Shown piece after piece: positions 17,230 to 23,797 of a stretch of 33,068 bases of DNA. The translations under genes were made by a program, and so were the position numbers. The notes under the pieces are model-generated. The model was given only the letters and a program-made list of their open reading frames with translations, was not told the DNA's origin and searched no databases. Source of the DNA: Candidatus Zipacnadia bacterium (GTDB taxonomy: Bacteria; Armatimonadota; Zipacnadia; Zipacnadales; UBA5352); contig JALGVE010000012.1 in assembly GCA_029820045.1 (NCBI GenBank), forward strand, positions 1 to 33,068, read 5' to 3'. Positions within the stretch are counted from its first letter, which is position 1. Each line of letters opens with the position of its first letter.

Positions 17230-18252
17230 TTACTCATAGAACCACGCGAGCGGCACGCGGGCGATTCGCAGACACTCAAGCGGCCGCTCCAACCGTCCGA
17301 CATAGTAGCTGAGCACAACCATATCGTCCACGAAGGTGGTGCTGAGGTAGCAGTAGGTGCGCGTTGTATCCGGCTCCAGGTCCTTCTGATTCACCCAGGT
17401 TCGGCCATCGTCCTTCGAGAGGGCGCTGGTCAGCGGGGTGCGGTAGCCTTGATGCGTGCCCTGCTCGAGGTTCGCGACCGGGTTACGGATGAGCAGGATG
17501 TCCCCGGTCGAGGGGATGCGCGTGAACACGAACGGCGACTGCGGCGCCTCGATGCCGGAGGACACGGGATTGCCCCAGGTCGTGCCGTGGTCCTCCGAGT
17601 ATGACTCATCCAGCACGCCGCGGTCCGTGCGCATCAGCATCCACAGGCGCCCGTCGCTGAGCTCTACCACCCTCGCCTCCATGGCTCCCCGCTTCGGCGA
17701 ATATACGGTGTTGCTCTGCTGCCAGGTCTGCCCATCGTCATCCGAGTAGGCAGTGCCCGCGACGATATGCTCATCGGCCAACCACACCTCTCCACAGGCC
17801 TCGTAGGGAAGGACTATCCGTCCCTCGGACAACTGCATCGCGCAGTTGTTGACAGCTCCCTGATACAGGGGCGCTGGCGTGCAGCAGATCGCCTCACTCC
17901 AGGTTTGCGCCTCGTCATCAGAGCGGCGAACCCACATAGCCCCACGGGTCGGCGAGTCCTTGCGCATGTAGAACAGCAGAATGCCGCCGGACTGAAGCCG
18001 CAGCAAGCTCACGGACATGACGTTCTGCGCCGCCTCGTCGGCGATGAGGGTCTCCGGCGCAGTCCAGGTGCGCCCGGCGTCGCTGGAGTAGCGGCTCACG
18101 ATGCGGGCGGGGGCGTCATCGCGCTCTTGCTCGAAGCTGGTGTAAGCGAAGAACAGGCGCCCATCCCTCAGCACCACCATGTCGCCTTCACCGCTGCGCG
18201 GGTGTTGCTCAGTCACGGGCACGAGATCGAAGAACTCGGGTTCGGCCGCCAT
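17230..18252 (-). CDS. Sialidase-like BNR/Asp-box beta-propeller protein
   Basis: A 340-aa protein without a signal peptide, so probably cytoplasmic. The ATG at 18252 follows AAGGAGAGG on the minus strand. Five Asp-box (SxDxGxTW) repeats are visible: SSDAGRTW, SDDEAQTW, SDDDGQTW, SEDHGTTW and SKDDGRTW. They mark the blades of a six-bladed propeller as in exo-alpha-sialidases. Early residues EGDMVVLRDGRLFFAYT resemble the first blade of GH33-like proteins. A complete arginine triad and Tyr/Glu pair could not be assigned by eye, so hydrolase activity is uncertain; many such proteins act on other sugars or only bind. It faces away from the M48 protease gene across a 216-bp divergent gap and lies upstream of alanine dehydrogenase. 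Confidence 0.75.
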   Translation of the reverse strand: MAAEPEFFDLVPVTEQHPRSGEGDMVVLRDGRLFFAYTSFEQERDDAPARIVSRYSSDAGRTWTAPETLIADEAAQNVMSVSLLRLQSGGILLFYMRKDSPTRGAMWVRRSDDEAQTWSEAICCTPAPLYQGAVNNCAMQLSEGRIVLPYEACGEVWLADEHIVAGTAYSDDDGQTWQQSNTVYSPKRGAMEARVVELSDGRLWMLMRTDRGVLDESYSEDHGTTWGNPVSSGIEAPQSPFVFTRIPSTGDILLIRNPVANLEQGTHQGYRTPLTSALSKDDGRTWVNQKDLEPDTTRTYCYLSTTFVDDMVVLSYYVGRLERPLECLRIARVPLAWFYE

Positions 18253-18450
18253 GTCGGCATTCCTCTCCTTCAGGCAGGACCACGAAAGGACTGTGAGCGC
18301 GAGCGATACCGAATCGGGCTGCTGCTCTTAGACTGAACAATGCCCCGTTGGGCCCCCGTTCTCCTCCCAGCCTCAGGAAGGAGTTGGACCTCCTTCGCGG
18401 GTCCCTCCGCGCTGGTCATCGCCTCTAGTTTCCTCCCTCCCTTGGGCCTG

Positions 18451-18468
18451 TGCTATAATCCGCGCGAT
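18451..18468 (+). promoter_or_regulatory. Extended -10 promoter giving a leaderless M48 transcript
   Basis: TGCTATAAT (18451-18459) is a perfect extended -10 (TGn plus TATAAT). No good -35 is present, as is usual for extended -10 promoters. The initiator ATG is at 18469, 10 nt after the -10 box, so transcription should start at or within about 3 nt of the start codon, and no Shine-Dalgarno sequence fits between. Confidence 0.6.
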
Positions 18469-20469
18469 ATGAAGGCGCACATTCGGGGCCGGTGGCGCCG
18501 CTTCAGACCGCTGATCGTCGCGGTGGCGCTCCTCGGCGTTTGCGTGTGTCGCGGGCAGGCCGACCTCGAAACCGAGATAGAGCAGAACGTCGGGCGGCTG
18601 CTCGCTCAGGCCTTCTGTGAGCAGAGCGGCGTGCTCCGCCAGCCGCTCTTGCAGGAGTGGGTCCAAGAGATCGGGCAGCGGGTCGTAGCCGAATCCCCTC
18701 GACGGTATCTCGAGCATCATTTCACCATCCTCGACAGCCCCGAGCCCAACGCCTTCGCGCTCCCCGGCGGGTACATCTTCGTCACCGCGGGACTGCTGGA
18801 GGACCTCTCGTGCGACGACGAGCTGGCCTCAATCATCGCTCACGAGGCCGGCCATGTTGCGAACCGCGACTTCCAGCGGCTGCTCAAGCGTGAGCTGACG
18901 TTTCTCGCCATCATCGCGATCCTCAAGCACAACGACCGGGCGGACCTGGCCCACCTGACCCAGGGAATCCAGATCGTGAACACCCTGCGGCATAGCCGCC
19001 TCCGCGAGGCGCAGGCGGACGCCTTTGGCGTAGCTACGGCCACACACGCCGGGTACGATGCCCGCGCGTTGACGGATTTCTTGACACGAGGCTCCGCCGC
19101 CAGGTGGTCATACCTGGAGACGGTCTTCAGCACTCACCCCCATCCGGCCAAGCGCATCGCGTGGATACAGTCACGGCTTGAGGGCATTCGCGCCGATCAC
19201 CCCGAGCAGATACTGGCGGTAGCCGAGTCACTCATTACGCGCGCCCGTTACCGCGCCGCGGGCGAAGTGCTGGCTGGCCTGGGCGAGGGCGGCCCGCTTC
19301 CTGCCCGGCGTGCGACGATGCTTGGCGAGATCGCACTTGCGCAGGGCCACCGGAGCGCAGCGGAGCAGCAGTTCGTCTGTGCTCTGGAGCTTGCCCCCGG
19401 GGACAAGCGCGCATCGGCGGGCCTTGAGCGGGCTCGGCAGATGAAGCCGCCTCCGCCGGTCTCGTGGCCTGGGTTCTCTGAGGAGCAGGCTGCCGAACTT
19501 CGGCGCGCGGAGACTGAACTCCATGACGCCCAGCAGGCCGGCAAGGAGCCCTCTGCCGCCGCCTGGCGGCACCTGAACGGGCTGTGGCGCAATCATGAAG
19601 TCGGAAGGGCTCTGATGATGGCGCAGGCTTTCGATCCTGAGCTGCGGGATCCGGCCTATCTCTATCTCGTCGCCAAGAGTTGGGACCTGCTCAGCCAGGT
19701 CATCCAGGGCGGCAACCTGGTCGCGCGCACGCTCAATATGAGAAGAGGCGCCCTCACGGGGCTGCGCAGCCTGAGCAAGCAGGCGCGGACAGCCCGGCCC
19801 GGCACTGAGCAGGGAACGGCTGCCCTCGTCGCGCTTGCCGACAGGCTGCGGGAGACCGGGGCAGCCACGATGCGGCAGGCATCGGCCGCCGAGAGAGAGC
19901 TGGAGCGGCTGGCGCGCGGCTACAAGCGCTCGGCCTCCTCGCTGGCGCCAATACTGGTGGAGCTATTGCTGGCGGGTGAGGGTGATCCCATGGGCCGGCT
20001 GGTCTTCAGCCGCTTTGCCGTGCTGCAGGCGCAGGTGGCCCTGAACGAGGGGCGGTTGCACCGTCTCCATCGAGACGCCTGGGAGGCGGCGCGAGCCGCC
20101 TGGGAGAGCGACCTTGAGCTGCGATGCCTGAGGCTCAACCTCCTGGGGGCCGAGGCTACACCGGCGGCAAAGCGGGTATTCATTCAGCTTGCGGCCCGGC
20201 GGCTGAGGGAAGATGAGGAGGTGGTAGCTGACAGTTGGGAGAACGAGGGAGCGCTCGGTGATGGGCTACTGGCGCTGGCGCAAGCGCGGCTGGGTCTGGA
20301 CGCCCGGGATCAGGCCACCTGTGAGGGATTCTCGCCTCAGTTGCGGGTGCTACGGATAGTGTTAAGGTTCTGCGAACTGGAGGTAGCAACTGAGCAGGTG
20401 GGAATACTGTACAGAAGGAATTATATACCTGAGGATCTCGCGGGCGACGTTAGGGAGCATTCGCGGTGA
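18469..20469 (+). CDS. Exported M48-family zinc metalloprotease with TPR-like C-terminal region (BepA-like)
   Basis: A 666-aa protein. The chosen ATG gives signal/anchor MKAHIRGRWRRFRPLIVAVALLGVC; the frame is open upstream to 18340, but the promoter lies inside that stretch. The M48 domain spans residues 35-250. FTILDSPEPNAFALPGGYIF precedes the zinc motif HEAGH (125-129), with the third ligand Glu180 in REAQAD. From about residue 240 a helical TPR-like region follows (ARYRAAGEVLAGL; GHRSAAEQQFVCALELAPGDKRAS) and continues as less regular helices to the C terminus. The family includes BepA/YfgC and Loiap-type proteases that clear misassembled envelope proteins; a periplasmic quality-control role is inferred. 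It overlaps the metallophosphoesterase gene by 4 nt (GTGA), so the two are translationally coupled. Confidence 0.86.
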   Translation: MKAHIRGRWRRFRPLIVAVALLGVCVCRGQADLETEIEQNVGRLLAQAFCEQSGVLRQPLLQEWVQEIGQRVVAESPRRYLEHHFTILDSPEPNAFALPGGYIFVTAGLLEDLSCDDELASIIAHEAGHVANRDFQRLLKRELTFLAIIAILKHNDRADLAHLTQGIQIVNTLRHSRLREAQADAFGVATATHAGYDARALTDFLTRGSAARWSYLETVFSTHPHPAKRIAWIQSRLEGIRADHPEQILAVAESLITRARYRAAGEVLAGLGEGGPLPARRATMLGEIALAQGHRSAAEQQFVCALELAPGDKRASAGLERARQMKPPPPVSWPGFSEEQAAELRRAETELHDAQQAGKEPSAAAWRHLNGLWRNHEVGRALMMAQAFDPELRDPAYLYLVAKSWDLLSQVIQGGNLVARTLNMRRGALTGLRSLSKQARTARPGTEQGTAALVALADRLRETGAATMRQASAAERELERLARGYKRSASSLAPILVELLLAGEGDPMGRLVFSRFAVLQAQVALNEGRLHRLHRDAWEAARAAWESDLELRCLRLNLLGAEATPAAKRVFIQLAARRLREDEEVVADSWENEGALGDGLLALAQARLGLDARDQATCEGFSPQLRVLRIVLRFCELEVATEQVGILYRRNYIPEDLAGDVREHSR

Positions 20470-21203
20470 GGTACGGTATCATCTCTGACGTGCACAGCAA
20501 TCTGGTGGCGCTTGAGGTCGTCCTGGATGAGCTGGGCGAAGCCGCCGTGGATCGCTATCTGTGCCTGGGCGACGTGGTTGGCTACGGCGCCCGTCCCAAC
20601 CAATGCTGCGACCTCATCCGCGAGCTTGACTGCGTGTGTATCAGGGGTAATCATGACGAGGCGGCGGTGTTCCCAGGCAAGGAGGAGTGGTTCACGCCGC
20701 CCGCACGCTACTGCATCGAGTGGACGCGGGACCAACTGACCGCGGTCAATCGTCAGTTCCTGAAAAGCCTGCGACCGAGCGCGCTGGTTGAGAACAAGAT
20801 CGAACTGTGTCATGGCTCCTTGCCGGACCCTGACTACTACACGACTACACCGCAAGATGCCTCGCTCACACTCAGCCTGATGAAGACCTCGCTGTGCTTT
20901 TTCGGGCACACGCACTACGCGGAGTGGTTTGCCTGGAACGGCAGCAGCGAACTGCCCTCCGAACACCCCCATGCGCTGGGGGGCGCGTGCAAGCTGGAAG
21001 AGGGCGTCCGCTACCTCATCAATCCGGGTGCGGTGGGTCAGCCCAGGGACGGGGTTGAACTCGCCAGTTACGCCATCTATGACGAGGAAGCCGCCACGGT
21101 CACCATCCATCGCACCGCCTACGATATTGCCAAGACCTCGGAGCAGATGGCGGCAGCCGGCCTGCCTGAGCCTATGTACGCGCGGCTTTGGCTGGGCGTG
21201 TAG
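20466..21203 (+). CDS. Calcineurin-like metallophosphoesterase (YfcE/Ap4A-hydrolase type)
   Basis: A 245-aa cytoplasmic protein with a GTG start inside the stop of the preceding gene (GTGA at 20466-20469). GGGAG ends 9-10 nt upstream. All metal-binding motifs of the family are present in order: DVHSN (residues 8-12), GDVVGYG, GNHDE, CHGS and GHTHY. A C-terminal beta-strand region (LINPGAVGQPRDG) is typical of the small prokaryotic metallophosphoesterases, which act on phosphodiesters or dinucleoside polyphosphates. The exact substrate is unknown. Coupling to an envelope protease gene is unusual enough that a shared stress role is possible, but that is inference. Confidence 0.88.
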   Translation: MRYGIISDVHSNLVALEVVLDELGEAAVDRYLCLGDVVGYGARPNQCCDLIRELDCVCIRGNHDEAAVFPGKEEWFTPPARYCIEWTRDQLTAVNRQFLKSLRPSALVENKIELCHGSLPDPDYYTTTPQDASLTLSLMKTSLCFFGHTHYAEWFAWNGSSELPSEHPHALGGACKLEEGVRYLINPGAVGQPRDGVELASYAIYDEEAATVTIHRTAYDIAKTSEQMAAAGLPEPMYARLWLGV

Positions 21204-21299
21204 CGCGTCCCGGTTCACCTGCCCTTGGGATGGGTAACATGACATTAGCAAGGCATAGAAAACGTCACGCTGGCTCAATTCGGAAAAGGGGGAGAGGGT

Positions 21300-21542
21300 A
21301 TGCCGTTAGAGGACAAGGCCATGCGGCTGCAGGTCTTGCGCGAGATAGCTAGATTCAACGTGGACACCACTCGTATGGACGTGAAGGTCATCAACCAGGT
21401 CATCTACCTGGGCGGAGAAATGTCGCGGATGCGCACGCCGGGCGCCCCGAAGGACACCAAGAAAGTGCTCGAACAGATCATAGATGATCTGGCGAAGATA
21501 CCGCATATCACGGACATCGTGAGTGATGTCAAGACTCGCTGA
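21300..21542 (+). CDS. Small BON-domain-like protein
   Basis: An 80-aa protein without signal peptide or membrane segment. A strong purine-rich ribosome binding site (AAAAGGGGGAGAGGG) lies just upstream of ATG 21300, which favours a real gene despite its size. The predicted fold is a helix (ALREIARF-like start), then beta strands VKVINQVIYLGGEM, a helix DTKKVLEQIIDDLAKI, and a final strand ITDIVSDVKTR. This alpha-beta-alpha-beta pattern, with a hydrophobic strand ending in G and a late 'I..I..DV' strand, resembles one BON domain. It is soluble and charged; the partner is unknown. Its stop overlaps the 3' end of the convergent RqcH gene by 14 bp. It lies 96 bp after the metallophosphoesterase and could be its own unit. 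Confidence 0.7.
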   Translation: MPLEDKAMRLQVLREIARFNVDTTRMDVKVINQVIYLGGEMSRMRTPGAPKDTKKVLEQIIDDLAKIPHITDIVSDVKTR

Positions 21543-23271
21543 GGTCAACTACGATCGTCCGGGCTCCGGTGTAGTAGGCCAGGCCCGGGCGACCGCCGCG
21601 CGGCTTGGTGACATTCTTAGCCAGCGTGTAGTCCACCTCGACCTTGGCCTCCCGGCGCCGGGAGCTTAGCGCCGCCGCAAGCCTCGCCGCCTCCTCAATA
21701 CTCGTCTCGGGCGTCTGCTCGGGGCGAGAGTTGGTTCTTAGCAGCACGTGCGCGCCGGGCGCGCCCTTGACGTGGAACCACCAGTCATCGGGCTGGGCCG
21801 CCCGGAGCACCACATCGTTCTCTGTCCCGCTCTTCCCGTAGAGGATCGCGTAGCCGTCCCTGCTCTCGGTCCTGCGCGCCGCGATGCGGCGCGGCGTTTT
21901 CGAGGTGGGCCGCGCAGCGGTCTTCGCCGGCTTCAAATAGCCCTCGGCGACAAGCTCCTGCTCGATCTGCCTGAGATCGTCCTCGTTTTCGGCCAGCTCA
22001 ATCTGAGTCTGCGCCTGGGCCAGGTATCGCAGGTTGTGCCGGGCGGCGGCCAGCAGGCGGGCCGCCACCCGCTTGAGCCGCGACGTCTTGCGGTAGCGCT
22101 TGAAGTAGCGCTGCGCATTCTCCAGTGGCGAGGCGGTGGAATCGAGGGGGATCGTCAGCTCTCCGCCCTCGGCGTCATAGGCCGGCAAGGTAACCTCGTC
22201 CTGCCGGGGGCGAAGCTCGTGCAGGTGCGCCATGAGAGTCTCGCCGCGGCGGCGGTGCAGCTCGCCCTCCTTTGATCGCCGCAGGGCCTCCTCACGATGC
22301 TCGACGACCCTCTCGGCCTTCGCAGTGGCGTCGCGCAGCGCGGATAGAAGGCGATTGCTGAGGTCATCCATGTTGCGCTGGGTCACGAGGCGCATCTCAA
22401 GCTCCTCAAGTGCGCCACTGAGCGCGGCAATTACCTCATGGCGTCGCTCGGGCAGCGAGACCAACTCAACCGGATAGACGAACTCCGGGCGCTCTCCGCT
22501 CTCATCGTAGTACAGATACGAATTCCCCAGCGCCGCCGCCTGCTCCGGGACTTGTCGCAGCGCCGCCGCAAGCGGTTCCTGCCAACTCGAAGGCAGAGCG
22601 CTCATGGGACGGTCCGCCTCCAGCTCGGCGCGAGCGCAGACCTCGCGCAGAAAGAGGTCGCTGCACCCGTGGAAGTTGGCGCGCAGCCAGTTGCCGAGCT
22701 GCTTCTCGCCAGCGCCCTCGGCCCGGTGCGAAAGCGCCTCGGCGTCCGCATCAGCGGGCGGAAGGCGATTGAACTCCGGCGGTGGCACGTACGCCAGGCC
22801 CGGCATGGTCTGCCGGTAGCGGTTGACGCGGTCAGTCACATGCTTGCCCGCCTCAATGATCGTCCCGGCTTCGTCCAGGAGCACGAGGTTGCTATGCCGG
22901 CCCATCAGCTCAGCGATAAGCGTGCGTTGGGCTTGCGGTCCCAGCCGCTCGCAGTTCGTGAAGCGCAAGCGCACGACGCGGTCGTAGTTGACTTGAGTGA
23001 CCTCGGCGAGACGCGCGCCGATCAGGTGCCGACGCAGCACAGACCTCATGCGTAAGTCCTTCAGGGCGGGAGCTGGCATTTCGCGGGCCAGGTGCATGCG
23101 GCAGAACTCGGCGGACCAATCTATGAGCAGGCAGCTCCAGTCCCCTGACCTGCCCAGCTCCAGCGCCAGCAGGTCGTGGCGCGGCTGCACGACGCTACGG
23201 ATGGGCACGCCGACCGCCCAGTCGGCGATCTCGGCAGTCAAGCGCGCCAGCATGGTGCTATCCATGAGCAT
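21529..23271 (-). CDS. rqcH: NFACT-family ribosome quality control protein RqcH (Rqc2 homologue)
   Basis: A 580-aa protein. The ATG at 23271 overlaps the thioesterase stop by one base (TGATG), with GAGG/GGAG sites 8-12 nt upstream. The N-terminal NFACT-N domain carries Asp97-Arg98 in VNYDRVV, at exactly the position of the DR motif required for C-terminal alanine tailing by B. subtilis RqcH. A second conserved block is MGRHSNLVLLDEAG. A long coiled coil occupies about residues 280-440 (EELEMRLVTQRNMDDLSNRLL; EHREEALRRSKEG). The NFACT-R domain (about 460-570) has GYAILYGKSGTENDVVLR, DDWWFHVKGAPGAHVLL and the C-terminal YYTGARTIVVDL. Known members bind obstructed 50S subunits with tRNA-Ala and extend stalled peptides. 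Older annotation calls this family fibronectin-binding protein A. Confidence 0.9.
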   Translation of the reverse strand: MLMDSTMLARLTAEIADWAVGVPIRSVVQPRHDLLALELGRSGDWSCLLIDWSAEFCRMHLAREMPAPALKDLRMRSVLRRHLIGARLAEVTQVNYDRVVRLRFTNCERLGPQAQRTLIAELMGRHSNLVLLDEAGTIIEAGKHVTDRVNRYRQTMPGLAYVPPPEFNRLPPADADAEALSHRAEGAGEKQLGNWLRANFHGCSDLFLREVCARAELEADRPMSALPSSWQEPLAAALRQVPEQAAALGNSYLYYDESGERPEFVYPVELVSLPERRHEVIAALSGALEELEMRLVTQRNMDDLSNRLLSALRDATAKAERVVEHREEALRRSKEGELHRRRGETLMAHLHELRPRQDEVTLPAYDAEGGELTIPLDSTASPLENAQRYFKRYRKTSRLKRVAARLLAAARHNLRYLAQAQTQIELAENEDDLRQIEQELVAEGYLKPAKTAARPTSKTPRRIAARRTESRDGYAILYGKSGTENDVVLRAAQPDDWWFHVKGAPGAHVLLRTNSRPEQTPETSIEEAARLAAALSSRRREAKVEVDYTLAKNVTKPRGGRPGLAYYTGARTIVVDLSES

Positions 23272-23669
23272 CAGGACAGCTCCTCCACCATCAGCTTCGC
23301 CTCACCGGTAGCCGCGACGGCGCCGTCGGGTAAGATGACTTCTGCCTCGGCCTCGATGACTCTCTTGCGCCGCGCGCGCGTGCGCGCGCGGACCTGTAGC
23401 GGCATGCCGACGGGCACAGGCTGCTTGAACCGCACGTGCAGGTCAGCGGTGACGACAGGCATGCCGGTGTCACACAACATCCGAGTCATAGTCTCATCGA
23501 GCAGCGTGGCGACGATCCCCCCGTGGACGATGCCGGCCCACCCCTGGTGGAAGCGCTGCGGCACAAAGTCGCAGACGCACTCGTCACCCTCGAACCTGAA
23601 GGTGAGATGCAGCCCACGGGGATTATCCGGGCCACAGGCGAAGCACCACTTGTCGTCGCTGACTCTCAT
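23271..23669 (-). CDS. PaaI-like hotdog-fold thioesterase
   Basis: A 132-aa protein. The start at 23669 is set by AGGAG at 23679-23683 with 9-nt spacing; the upstream ATG at 23699 lacks one. It opens with WCFACGPDNPRGLHL, a CxxC-type opening common in this subgroup. The hotdog helix HQGWAGIVHGGIVATLLDETM carries the HGG active-site region and an acidic residue. Beta strands follow (VVTADLHVRFKQPVPVG; LQVRARTRARRKRVIEAEAEV). The family hydrolyses acyl-CoA or related thioesters; the acyl group is not predictable. The length is standard. The stop is coupled to the start of rqcH, a pairing without an obvious functional reason. Confidence 0.87.
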   Translation of the reverse strand: MRVSDDKWCFACGPDNPRGLHLTFRFEGDECVCDFVPQRFHQGWAGIVHGGIVATLLDETMTRMLCDTGMPVVTADLHVRFKQPVPVGMPLQVRARTRARRKRVIEAEAEVILPDGAVAATGEAKLMVEELS

Positions 23670-23797
23670 CGGAACTGTCTCCTGGGAACTGCGAGGCACT
23701 TGCTCAGCTCACTCGTGGGACGTAGTTTGAGCATCCGCCCCGTTTGTCGTTGTCGTGAGTCGGAGGTCCGCGGTCGGAGGTCGGAAGTCGGTCGTTC

